Shown piece after piece: positions 27,780 through 38,137 of a stretch of DNA of 64,000 bases (position 1 is its first letter; every line of letters begins with the position of its first letter). The position numbers and the translations under genes were made by a program. The stretch comes from Rosa chinensis (taxonomy: Eukaryota; Streptophyta; Magnoliopsida; Rosales; Rosaceae): assembly GCF_002994745.2 (NCBI RefSeq), contig NC_037092.1, positions 2,780,501-2,844,500 on the forward strand, given 5' to 3'. The notes beneath the pieces are model-generated. The model searched no databases. It had not been told where the DNA came from and saw only the letters and a program-made list of their open reading frames with translations.

Positions 27780-30521
27780 ATGGCCGACGTCATAGAGATT
27801 TCGAGCAGTGAGGATTCCGAATCTGAAGTGTCGTTCAGCGCGGTGGATAGAAATTTTATTGATTCGTTGCGTCCGTCTGCCCGTGTAGGAACCTCACTGC
27901 CAGAACCGCTAGAGGTCGAGCCGCTACAGACCATTCTGTGGGACGTAGATATGGATCGCTCATCGCGTCCGGAGAGTTCTAGGGCGGGGGAGGCTGCCGC
28001 TGCACGCACTCTGCATGAAGAGCGGCTAGAAAGTAATAGTGCCGCCAGCGGTTCCACTGGCGGAGGAGGTGCGGCGGGAGAGGACACCGAGTCGACGTGG
28101 GTGTTCGAGGATGGCACCCCCGTTGACGAGGCGGGAGGTAGGATGACAGCGGTTGCCGTCAACCGACTGAAGCGAGTATTCCGGTTGCCCGGCGTGGTGA
28201 AGCTGCGTCCGCCGACGGTAGAGGAGAAGGCTTCGATTCTGCCAGTGGGCCACGCCGTGGTGCACGAGGCTATATTCCGCGAGGGAGTGACCCTTCCGCT
28301 GGTGCCCAACCTTCAGATCCTGGTGTGTGAGTTCGGCATCGCCTTTGGGCAAGTGTGCCCTAACATGTGGCGGTTGTTGCTGGCGTTGAACTCACTGTGG
28401 CGGTTGTCTGGTTGCGAAGGACCGACCGTGGCGGAGGTATTACACTTCTATGAACTGGTGTACGTGAAGCGCCAGGGTTGTAGGGGGCAGGTAAACCTCA
28501 GTCGTCGCCAAGGAGCGCCCAAGCTGATCGAGAACCTGCGGGACTCGATGTCGTACTGGCGGGGTTCGTTTTGCATTGCCACAGCGGGTTGGGAGTACCA
28601 AGCGAGGTCTAACGAGGGGGAGCCGTCGTTTAGAATTAAGTCAGAGTTTCAGCCCATCCGAGGTTGTTTGTCGTTTCCGCTGAACACGACTGGCGGGGTT
28701 CCTGTTTTTTCTCTTTTTTTTCTTTTCTTCTATTGATAATGACCCCCCTTTTTTTTTTTTTGCAGCGGGGTTGCGGTACAACCTGACTCGTGAGGAAGAG
28801 TGCCGCGTAGCACGCATCAGGGGTTGTTGGCGGAATCGCAACTTACTGGACTTCTGTCTCCTCACCGGGTGGGAGCTGCTGGTAGCGCAACAACTGACGC
28901 GTGCTGTTGGTAAGTACTCTCCGCTGTACTGCATGTTTTGTAACGTTGCCTCATACTGACCGGCTTGCCATTATGTACTTCTGTAGAGACTCCTCCGGGA
29001 AACAAGGCCAGCCGTGACGCTTTCAAGAAAGCGATGGACCGCGCTGAAATAGACAACTTCCTGGAGGCCATGTATGCTTCCGGGTTGGCAGCGCAGAAAA
29101 CGACGGTGGACCCCGATACGCTGGCGCTGAGCCCATCAGAAGTTCCGGTGGTGCTGCCAATGCCGCACCACTCTCATCTTGGTGGTGACGGGCTGCCCGC
29201 TGTTCAGGCGGTTACCGGCGCGGTGAGCAAGGCTGCGCCGCGGAAGGAAAGAGCTCCGGCGATACGGCGCGGGGTGCCAAAGAAGACGGTGCGCCCAACG
29301 GAGGGAGTAACCATAGCGGGGTTGGAGCCGCCGAGGGAGGGTTCGAGGGCTGTCGCTGCTGGAGGTACGCGGACCCTTCTGCGAAAACGCCGTCAACCCG
29401 ACTCTAGCGGGGAAGAGGAGGAGGTGGAAGTCACCGGGGCCCGCGAGCAGCCGAAGAAGTCAAGGCAGGCTCAGCCCAAGGCTCCCGCTGACGTGGCTAC
29501 AGTGGCGGGTACGAGCGGCCTGGATTCCTTTGCCGCTTACGCCGAGTTCCTCAACGACGGTGAGCGGGACTTCCTGTATCACCTTTGCGAGCGGCTGGGG
29601 TTCGGCGGCTTGGAAGGGATCGTTCGGTCGACCACCATCAGCGAGTCGCCCTTCAGCACAGCCTTTGGGCACGTCGCCGTTAGGCTCCACGAGATGTTCC
29701 AGGCGGCGTCCAAGCAGCCCCTGGTTGAGCGGGAGCTGAGGGAGGAAGTGGCGGGCCTCCAGAGGGACTTGGGGAAGGCCCAGGAAAAGCTGGCTGACGT
29801 CGAACAACGTTTGACAAAGGCCGACTGCGATGCGGCAGATGCCAGGGGCGAGCTGAACGTTGCCATTGAGCGGCACCTGGAGCAGAATGAGCGGTATGCC
29901 AAGCTGGAGCAGGACATGTCCCTGCTGCGGGACCGGGTGACCGCGAAGGAGAAGAAAGTTGAGATCCTTCAGCGGGAGTCCGCCGCCAAACAAGCGGAGA
30001 TCAAGCGGCTAGAGGGTGAAGTCGCTCGCTTGGAGGCTGAGGGGGGCAGTGCTGCGGCTGCCGCTGTTGAATCGTACAAACAGTCGGCGGAGTATAAGAA
30101 GGCGCTGAACGAAGCAGCGAAGGCCGGTGCCTTAGCTAATGTGGAGATGCTGCAGCAAAAGGGAGCCATCGATTGGGCAAAGGCATCGATGCCGGTCGTG
30201 CAGCCGTCCAAGGAAGCTCCGCCGACAACCAGTAACTCTCCCACTGCTGCCCCCACTGCCTCCCCTGGTCAAGTTGGAGCCCGCTCGGGTAGCGGGGAGA
30301 GTGGCAGATTCCCAGAGGGCGACTCCCAGCGGACGCCTACACAGTCTGAGATGTCCCGCTCTAGGTTCTTGGTTGCTCACACCCGGGCGGATGGCACAAT
30401 AGAGACCCCCAGTCCCACAACCCGAGGGTCGGACCAGACGAGCCGCTCCCATCAGCCGCAGGCCGCCAGCGGAAGTGCCGAAGGTATCGGGGCCGACCTC
30501 ACCAACCCCGCCAACCCCTGA
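27780..30521 (+). CDS. Antisense ORF of the Tat-type element (Transposase_28-like, coiled coil)
   Basis: Three exons, 27780-28662, 28766-28909 and 28987-30521, join in frame to 2562 bp (853 aa). The acceptor at 28765 follows a long T tract and the second donor is TTGGTAAGT. An acidic N-terminus (VIEISSSEDSESE) precedes a region resembling the plant 'putative gypsy type transposon' domain (PF04195): GVTLPLVPNLQILVCEFG, then CPNMWRLLLALNSLWRL. Exon 3 has a basic linker, a long coiled coil (about residues 590-695) and a Ser/Pro/Thr-rich tail. It is transcribed opposite to gag-pol and converges on integrase with about 410 bp between stops. Such antisense genes are known in Tat-lineage elements; their function is unknown. 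All 853 codons are open although pol is broken. Confidence 0.85.
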
Positions 30522-30933
30522 ATAGGAGTAGGAAAGTTTTTTTGTAGCCTCTGAGGCATAAATACCTTATGTAATTTAGTTTGGATATGAATGAAATTTT
30601 GGAATCCCAAGCCTCTATACTTGTTTTTCTTTTTGTTTGTGATAATGTGTGTGTGCCGCTAGAGGTCTTGACACTGCTTTTGGTCATGAATGAAACACTA
30701 AAGGAATTAAAATTGGTCCAAGTGCACAATGTAGCAAACGTAGTCCGCTGACTGGTGTTGCCGGTTGCCCTCAGTGCTAGACTTGGTAACAATGGTTTGA
30801 ATAATTCATCGTTTCATTGATAGTTGTCTGAACAGCGTTTACAAAAGCGGGGTCGTACCCGTTGGGTAGCTTCCCTTAGCTAAATATGAACAAAAATTTA
30901 GCTAAGTCAAGATGCTCTTGGGTAGCGGTATGA

Positions 30934-31905
30934 CTATTTGTAGTAATACCGAAGGTGTTCGGTATTCCAAGGGTGGGTCGTTGTGACGCCATCCTTGTCC
31001 ATTAAGTAGAAGGTGCCTGGGCCAACGACCTCTACAATTTTGTATGGACCTTCCCAAGTTGGGCGAAGTTTTGTTGGCGGTGGTATGACTTCCTTCATTA
31101 CCCAGTCCCCCAGTTGGAGGTTGCGGGCCTTGACCCTGGCGTTGTAGAAACGTGATACCCGCCGCTTATTCTGGAGATTGCGCAAATGGGCTGCGTCTCG
31201 CTTTTCCTCTAGTAAATCCTTGTCGAGGTCAACGCCGTCGCTGTTGGTCTCGGGGCAGTAGCCTTCGACCCTAACGGTAGGTTGGGTTACCTCGATAGGC
31301 AGGACAACTTCAGTCCCGAACATCATACAAAAGGGGGTTTCACCTGTGGCGGAAGTTGGGGTTGTTCTGATGGCCCATAGAACTTCCGGGAGCTTCTCCG
31401 CCCACAAACCCTTGGCCTTGTCGAGCTTCTTCTGTAACAGTTTCTTGATTATCTTGTTTGCCGCTTCGACTTGGCCGTTTGTTTGTGGGTGAGCGACGGA
31501 TGCGAAACGCATCTTGGAGCCCAGGTTTGCGGTGAAAGAGATGAGTTCCTTATTGTTGAACTGTGTGCCGTTGTCTGTGATGATTGCATGCGGGACACCG
31601 TAGCGGCAGTAGATGTTCTTCCAGAGGAAGTGAATTACCTTGGCGGTAGTTATTGCCGTCAAAGGTTCCACCTCTATCCATTTGCTGTTGTAGTCGATGG
31701 CGACAATGATGTATTTGAACTGCCCTTTGGCGGTTTGGAATTTTCCTATCAGGTCCAGGCCCCACGTTGAGTGAATCCAGGGACCGACGATAACCGACAT
31801 AGGTTCCGCCGGGGCATGTGGTAGATCAGCATATTGTTGGCATTTGTGACAAGATTTTGCTATCCGTCTGGTGTCATCACCGAGCGTAGGCCAAAAGTAG
31901 CCTTA
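30934..31905 (-). pseudogene. Gypsy integrase (zinc finger end, DDE core, C-terminal part)
   Basis: From 31902 down: GYFWPTL, then CHKCQQY of the HHCC zinc finger, then the catalytic core with LDLIG (first Asp), TDNGTQF (second Asp) and QTNGQVEAANK (Glu). It ends in the GPYKIVEV and HPWNTEHLRYYYK region typical of Gypsy integrases. The 30934-31800 part is open. A TAA at 31903-31905 cuts it from the upstream polyprotein, at a site where related proteins have Gln before GYFWP. Confidence 0.92.
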
Positions 31906-32876
31906 TCGCATTGTGCGATTGGCCAAGGATCTGGCACCTGAATGATTTCCGCATTCCCCGCCATGTATTGTTGCCAGCACGACTTTTCCCCCCTCTGGGG
32001 TTAGACAGCGGAGGTTGGGGTGAGTTGATCCTTGGAGGTAAAGTTTGCCGCTCTGCATATTGTAACGGGTTGCTCTCCGCTGGAGCTGTCGTGCCTTGAT
32101 CTTGTCCTCTGGCAGTGTCCCGTTGCGCTTGTATTTAATAATTTCGTCCATCCAGCTAGGATTGGCCTCAATGTTGAAGATCTCCGCCAGGGTTTTTGTG
32201 ATACTTGGCCTGTCCAGAGACTCCACCCTTGTGTCCGCTGGACTCTGGTGTGGTTGGGCGGTTGCCAGTTTTGCCAGCGAATCAGCCTTGGCGTTCTTTT
32301 CCCTGGGGATTTGTGTGATGGTGTGGAACTTGAACTTTTTGAGCAGCGTTTTGGCGTATCCTAAGTATGCCGCTAACTGCTGGTCCTTGGCCTGAAAACT
32401 GTCGTTGATCTGGTTAACAACTAACTGAGAGTCGCTGAAGATGTTGACACTGTCGGCCCCTGAATCAATGGCGAGGAGTAGGCAGGCAATGAGTGCCTCA
32501 TATTCCGCCATGTTGTTAGAAGCTTTGAAGTTGAATTTCAACGCGTATTCGACGCTAAGCCCCCTGGTCCTGTTAAGATGATTCCGGCACCGCTGGCCTT
32601 GGCGGAAGCGGAACCGTCCACGTGTAGGTTCTAGTCTGATTGTTGGGGAGCCGGCTCCATAGCCGTAACCATTTCCGTTCCAGGCAGTACATCGATCTTG
32701 GTTTCGGGCTGACGCCCGGTGAGCTCAGCAATGAAGTCTGCCACCGCCTGGCCCTTCATGGCGGTCCGTGGTTTGTAGTCTATGTCAAACTCGCTGAGCT
32801 CAATGGCCCACTTGCTGAGGCCCCCCGAATGTTCAGGGTTCTGCATCACTTGTCTCAGCGGGTGATTGGTTAACAC
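31903..32876 (-). pseudogene. Gypsy RNase H and archaeal-type second RNase H
   Basis: 32876-32631 encodes the end of the first RNase H (VLTNHPLRQVMQNPEHSGG, WAIELSEFDIDYKPR). A TAG at 32631-32633 and a frameshift near 32560-32575 interrupt the start of the second RNase H (LHVDGSASAKASGAG). This continues as ASNNMAEYEALIACLLLA, FSDSQLVVNQI and KNAKADSLAKLA in 32541-31903. The D-E-D-D pattern is visible. Having this second RNase H supports a Tat-lineage assignment. Confidence 0.9.
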
Positions 32877-32900
32877 ATGGATTGTATGGGCTTGGAAGTA

Positions 32901-34190
32901 CTAGCGGAGGCGCCTGGCGGCAACGATGAGTGCGAGAGCAAGCTGCTCCAATGGAGGATACCTTGTTTCTGCTCCATTCATGCCCCTTCCGGCATAGAAA
33001 ACTGGGAGCTCGTCCTGGCCCTCCCGCCGGACGATGGCGCAGCTCACCGCTGATTGAGATACCGCTAGGTAAATGTACAACGTTTCTCCTTGGACAGGAA
33101 TGGAGAGGAGTGGAACTGCCGCCAGGTATTCCTTCAGGCCCTGGAACGCTGCCTGGCACTCTGGGTTCCAATCGATGACCTTCTTGTGGGTAGTTTTAAG
33201 GACTTTGAAAAATGGGGCGCACCTGTCGGTCAGTCTGGAGATGAATCGAGACAGGGCGGTTAGCTTGCCCTGGAGGCATTGGACGTGCACCTTCCATTCC
33301 GGGTCCTTCAGGTTGAGGATGGCTTGTACCTTGTTAGGGTTGGCCTCGATGCCCCGCTCACTGACAATATACCCCAGAAATTTGCTGGCGGTGACGCCAA
33401 AGAAACATTTTTCCTGGTTGAGGCGCATGTCGTAGGCCAAGAGGATAGTTATTATGATTTTCAGGTTTGCCACATGTCCGCTGGCCTTTATACTCTTGAC
33501 CAACATGTCGTCTACGTAGACCTCGATTATCTTGCCTAGATGTTCCGCGAACATGGCGTTCATCAGCCGCTGATAAGTTGCCCCTGCATTCTTCAAACCG
33601 AAAGGCATCACATTGTAATAATAGAGGCCTTTGTCAGTGGTGAAGGTGGTGCACTCCTGGTCGTCGGGATGCATCCTGATCTGGTTATAGCCTGAGAATG
33701 AATCCATCATACTGAGGAGCTCGTGTCCAGCGGTTGCGTCGACGAGTTGGTCGATGCGGGGTAGTGGGAAGCTGTCCTTCGGGCATGCCTTGTTAAGGTT
33801 TTTGAAGTCGACGCACATCCTCCACCTGCCGCTAGCCTTTTTGATCATAACCAGGTTGGAAATCCACTGGGGATAGATGACCTGGCGGATGAACCCAATG
33901 CCCTGGAGCTTGGCAACCTCTTCTCTTATAGCACGGTACTTCTCTTCATCGAAGGCTCTGCGTTTTTTGTTTGATAGGATAGAAGGATGGTTTGATGCTT
34001 AACTTGTGTGTGATGATCTCAGGGGAGATACCTGGCATGTCTGCATACGACCAGGCAAAGACCTTAGCGTTGTCACGCAAGAACTGAGTGAGCTCCGCCG
34101 CCAGCTCTGGGTCTAATTGAGCGCCTATGCGGACAGTCCGCTCAGGGTGCTCGTCCGAGATGCTGACAACCCTCAGTGATGTTTCTGGGT
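32901..34190 (-). pseudogene. Gypsy reverse transcriptase
   Basis: 33848-32901 is open and holds RWRMCVDFKNLNKACPKD, the FSGYNQIRM motif, VMPFGLKNAGATYQRLM and the catalytic YVDDM. The upstream RT start (DEEKYRAIREEVAKLQ) lies in another frame, so a 1-bp shift exists near 33970. A TAG at 32901-32903 separates RT from RNase H where the frame is otherwise continuous. The linker 34218-33975 is open. Confidence 0.93.
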
Positions 34191-34218
34191 TAACCGGCTC
34201 CTTCCTTACGTACTTCTT

Positions 34219-35268
34219 TTAGTCTTCCCTGGGGTCCTCAAAAATGTTTGGTGGCGGTGCCTGACTGCCTACCGCTAAGATCTCATGGCGGCGGGTTGAT
34301 TGTGCGATAGTAGTGGAATAACACTCACGTGCCAACTGTTGACTTCCCCTAACACAGCCTGTGCCGTTGGGTGTGGGTAACTTCATGAGCAACATATACC
34401 CGGCGATGATGCACTTGAGTTTGTTGAGCGCTGGCCGACCAACGATGGCGTTGTATGAGCTGAAGCAATCGACAACTATGAACTCCGTATGTATTTCAGC
34501 CATACATGGACTAGTACCGATAACTAGTTGCATATAGTCAGAGCCCAGCGGTTGTGTGACGTCACCGGAGAAGCTGAGCAGTGGTTCATGATCTTGGAGC
34601 AATTTTCTGTTCCGCTTAAGGTCGTTGTAACAACTACTGAATATAACGTTGACAGCGGAGCCGCTATCAACCAGGATTCTTCCCACCGACATTTTGCCGA
34701 TAATAGCGTCGATCAAGAAAGGATCGTCGTGGGGCAGATGTACTCCGCGTTCCTCCTCCTCTGAGAAGGTAATAGGCTCCCAACCAGACCTTGGGAGTTT
34801 AGCGGATCTTTCGTAGCGGATGTTGCAGACTTCCTTTGGGTGATTTGCTCGCGCATAACGCTTTCTAGCTCTGTGAGACATGTTGGTGATTGGAGCACCA
34901 CCGTCGATTGTGTTGATGCGGCCCATGGGCTCAATGTCGGCGATCACGGGTGGCGGTTGACGCACCTTGAACTGCTCAAGCCTGCCGTCACGGTACAAGG
35001 TCTCGATGGCTGTTTTGAGGGCGTTACAGCTGTTGGTATTGTGACCACTGTCTTCGTGGTACTTACACCACCTACCGGTGCTTCTTGGCTTTCCTGTTTT
35101 TGGGTATTTTCCCGGGGGCGGTGGTGGGATCTGATCCTTGCACTGATTGTATATTTCTTCATACGAAGCCGTGAGGACTATAAATACTGCATACCGCTGG
35201 GAAGACTCCGTATGTTTGTTGCGGTTGTCCCCATGGGGTGGGCGGTTTCCCTTGTAATGTTGGTCCTT
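34219..35268 (-). pseudogene. Gypsy zinc-finger-like motif and aspartic protease
   Basis: In the same frame as gag, but after a TAA at 35269-35271. A Cys/His motif (CKYHEDSGHNTNSC) near 35070 is followed by MGRINTIDGG, the protease active site VDSGSAVNVIF near 34665, and YNAIVGRPALN. The frame ends at a TAA (34219-34221), after which the reading continues openly into the RT linker. Confidence 0.88.
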
Positions 35269-36651
35269 TTACCGCTTGTTTTGGTACTGACCCTGCTGCC
35301 ACTCCCTCTTCTTGTCAGTTGGTGGTGTGGAGGTTTTATTAGCGGTTCCCTGCTGACTGGAGGAGGGCTGTGTCGACTTTGCTAACGCCGCTGGTAGTGG
35401 TGGGGTCTCCCCATATGTGATGAATTCTGCTTGGGCATGAATGACTGCCTCACTCATGAGGTGGTCGTATACCGCATTTGGGTGATTGTAGTTGAGATGA
35501 TAGAGAAATGGCCCTTTGAGGAGTCCCTGCTTAAAAGCCGCCGAAGCCATTGTTTTATCAAGATCACGGCACTGAGATGCTACCGCTCGCCACCTTGTGA
35601 CGAATGCCTTCAGTGTCTCCTCCGTACCCTGCTTGACGTTGAACAGTTGGCTTGTGTTGTGGTGCCCGGCGGACAGTAGGATGAACCGGGAAAGGAAAGC
35701 GTGCGACAATGCCTGGAATGAGTCAATGGACCCCGGCGGGCATTCGAAAAACCAATTCATTGCTTCATTGTCCAGCGTTTCGCTGAACAAGTGGCAGAGG
35801 GTGGCGTCATCGAATCCCTTGTTGTTGGTGACCTTCTTGAAGGTGTCCATATGGACGAAGGGATCAGTCTTACCGCTGTAATGTGACATTTTTGGAGTCT
35901 TCGCATACGCCGGTCTGACGGCCAGCAAAATTGCAGCGGTAAATGGTCCTGGCCTGGAAGCGAAAAGTGGATTTGAAGTTGGTGCCGGGGTGCCTGATTC
36001 CGCCCGGATTAACCTTTGTTCCAACTGCTGCATCCTTTCCAGTATTTGAGCGGTTGCATCGCCAGCGGGGTCTAGCCGGGTACTCCGCTGAACTGATCCT
36101 CGCCTGGGAGCGGGTGGGTTTCCCTCTGTTCTCGCCCGAGGTCTCGAGCGGTAGGTGTGCAGTGATGACTCCGCCTCCTGTTCCAACATTAACTGGGGCA
36201 CAGGGGGCGGTCCCATTCCCGCTAGCTCTGGTGGGTGCAGCGGGACCTGAAGATGCATGACTGGTGCTGGTATCAATGCTCCGGTACCAGGTCTGCTGTG
36301 CCTGGTGCTTCGTGACTGCTCGCTTCGCGCCGGGTTGGCGGTGGCCTCCAGCGTTTTCTTTAACTCATCAAAGCGGGACACAAGCGTGCCCACCTGCCTT
36401 TGGGCCTCGGCCTTTTCCTTGAGTTCTTGTTCACGCTCCCTGTTCGCTTTGTGAAGATCCGCCAGTGCCAGCTCATATAGAGAGGCGAGGTCTTGGCCTG
36501 GCGGGCGGCTGCCACTGGGGTTCGTCTCACCGCCGGGGTTAACCGGGGTGGTGAATAGCGCGCGGTTGATGCCTACCGCTGGATTGGTGGGTTGGGGGAT
36601 GGCAGATTGATCTGCCTGCTCTTCAGCGTTCCCCCCGCTGTCGTTAGTCAT
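35269..36651 (-). CDS. Gypsy Gag (460 aa, open)
   Basis: Starts MTNDSGGNAEEQADQ at 36651, 54 bp from the LTR edge. The N-terminal half is Pro/Arg/Gln-rich and low in complexity. Residues about 255-400 match the Retrotrans_gag fold of plant Gypsy elements (HMDTFKKVTNNKGFDDATLC, AMNWFFECPPGSIDSF, LSRFILLSAGHHNTSQLFNV, TEETLKAFVTRWRAVA). It stops after YQNKR with a TAA, beyond which protease continues in the same frame. The stop may therefore be a mutation in a gag-pro fusion or a readthrough site. It would form the particle shell. Confidence 0.85.
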   Translation of the reverse strand: MTNDSGGNAEEQADQSAIPQPTNPAVGINRALFTTPVNPGGETNPSGSRPPGQDLASLYELALADLHKANREREQELKEKAEAQRQVGTLVSRFDELKKTLEATANPARSEQSRSTRHSRPGTGALIPAPVMHLQVPLHPPELAGMGPPPVPQLMLEQEAESSLHTYRSRPRARTEGNPPAPRRGSVQRSTRLDPAGDATAQILERMQQLEQRLIRAESGTPAPTSNPLFASRPGPFTAAILLAVRPAYAKTPKMSHYSGKTDPFVHMDTFKKVTNNKGFDDATLCHLFSETLDNEAMNWFFECPPGSIDSFQALSHAFLSRFILLSAGHHNTSQLFNVKQGTEETLKAFVTRWRAVASQCRDLDKTMASAAFKQGLLKGPFLYHLNYNHPNAVYDHLMSEAVIHAQAEFITYGETPPLPAALAKSTQPSSSQQGTANKTSTPPTDKKREWQQGQYQNKR

Positions 36652-36704
36652 GGTGATTGTGGCGGGATGACCTTTTGTTCAAGTATTCCCACAGACGACG
36701 CCAA

Positions 36705-37211
36705 TGTTAATGCTCAAGTCCGGCGGTAGCCGATTCCTTATTTAACGAGGGTCCGGTGGGCGGACCGCTACTCCGAAGATTGGATGGTTCCTGTTTGCTG
36801 CAACACGATAGACAGGGCGTCAGAGGGAGACCGCGTTGGGCGGTCTTCACTGCTCCGATGCCTAAGTCAGTCACTGTATATGGACAGCATAACAATAAAT
36901 GAGTAGTAATTGCGTAATTAATGAGGAGAGAGGAGAGAACCTTCTATAGTTGAGGAAGAGGTTGATCTTCCTCTTGTTTCCGATGTGGGATTGATGTGCT
37001 TCGATTCCCAGCGTCTGGAGCTTCTGATGCTATCTTGACGCGGCGCGTGGCGGCGCGTCAGCGGTGATCTGGGGGCGGCCCAGGGCCTAAGCGGTAGCCT
37101 GCCTGGCCGTGCCTTCGCAGGTCATCCCTTTGGTGGGAGTTGGTACCTCTGGCGGTACAATGAGCGTGACTCATAACAGCTAATTATGCTCTTCTGGCAC
37201 ATGTAGGTACA
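36705..37211 (-). repeat. 5' LTR of the Gypsy element
   Basis: 507 bp. The primer site TTGGCGTCGTCTGTGGGAA (minus strand) directly follows it at 36704-36686. Confidence 0.93.
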
Positions 37212-37491
37212 CATGTAATTTATTTTTATATATGCTATGTTTTATTCTTTATTACGTGCTATGATTATTCCTTATTTAGAATGCTACACAAAAATTGTGT
37301 TTTGCCATGATACTGAAAATTCATGCGCATTATAAATACATACTTACTGTGATAAAACATTTTCACATAGCATCGAAAAAATGTGAAAATTAGGAATCTT
37401 GGTTTTGAAATCTAATTCATATTTTTGGAAAATAATTTATGTGGATGTCTTAATGACTGCGTAATTTATATCTTCCCTCTTGTTTATGTAG

Positions 37492-37958
37492 ATGGCTGAT
37501 CCAACTCGACCTGAATTTGACATTTTGGTCTAAGAAGGACTTGAGTACCATCGTTGGGTTTCTGATGTAGAAACTGCTTTTGTGGCAAAAGACTACACTG
37601 CCACCATTACCAACCCTAAAGACGATGTACCGTCTAATAAGGTGAAAGCAAATGCATTAATGTTTCTGAGGCGACATATTGATCATAGCCTACGCTGGGA
37701 GTACCTTCAGTTGAAGACACCCAAAGAACTATGGGATGCCCTTAAGGGACGTTTTGGGAACATTCACGATACTTTGCTCCCAGAACTGACCGTTCAGTCA
37801 AATAAAATCCGCTTGCTTGACTACAAAAGGGTCAATGACTTCAACAAGGACATGTTGCACCTAAAGGCACGTCTAAATTTCTGTGGAAAGGAACTCACAG
37901 AAGATGATATGATCCAGAAGACTCTTTCCACTTTTCCCACTTCAGCACTTTTCCAGAA
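37492..37958 (+). pseudogene. Host Copia gag, N-terminal part
   Basis: Begins ATGGCTGATCCAACTCG at 37492, but has a TAA at 37531 (ILV-stop-EGLEYHRW). It is then open and carries the UBN2-type Gag pattern: ALMFLRRHIDHSLRWEYL, PKELWDALKGRFG, KRVNDFNKDMLHLKARLNFCG. It is cut by the second Copia after TFPTSA and resumes at 42383 (NQYRLEYDNIRI). Confidence 0.88.
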
Positions 37959-38137
37959 AAGAATACTTCAATTCAGGGTTAATTCAATAATTCTATTCAT
38001 CCCACAATAGGTGTATATATACAAATACAAAGGAGTAGTCTAACTTTAATAGGAAACAATCTTTCCATAATTGTAGGATATCCTAATTAAATAAGATCCT
38101 AATTACATACAGATTTACAGCGATTCTACACTCCCCC

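Larger units (their letters stand above)
25592..37211 (-). mobile_element. Ty3/Gypsy element, Tat type, with antisense gene (11.6 kb)
   Basis: LTRs at 25592-26081 and 36705-37211 start TGTTAATGCTC and end TAGGTACA. The target duplication is CATGT (25587-25591 and 37212-37216). The primer site next to the right LTR is, on the minus strand, TTGGCGTCGTCTGTGGGAA. A purine tract (complement of AGTCCCCCAAGTCCCC) borders the left LTR. Minus-strand order: gag, protease, RT, RNase H, a second (archaeal-type) RNase H, integrase. A plus-strand gene then fills the space up to the 3' LTR, with tandem repeats beside it. A second RNase H and an antisense ORF are known marks of the Tat lineage. The LTRs are very similar apart from an indel of about 20 bp near 37037. 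Confidence 0.95.

Noticed and set aside
29136..30452. Long minus-strand open frames opposite the antisense gene
   Set aside because: They are GC-rich shadows of exon 3 without known domains.
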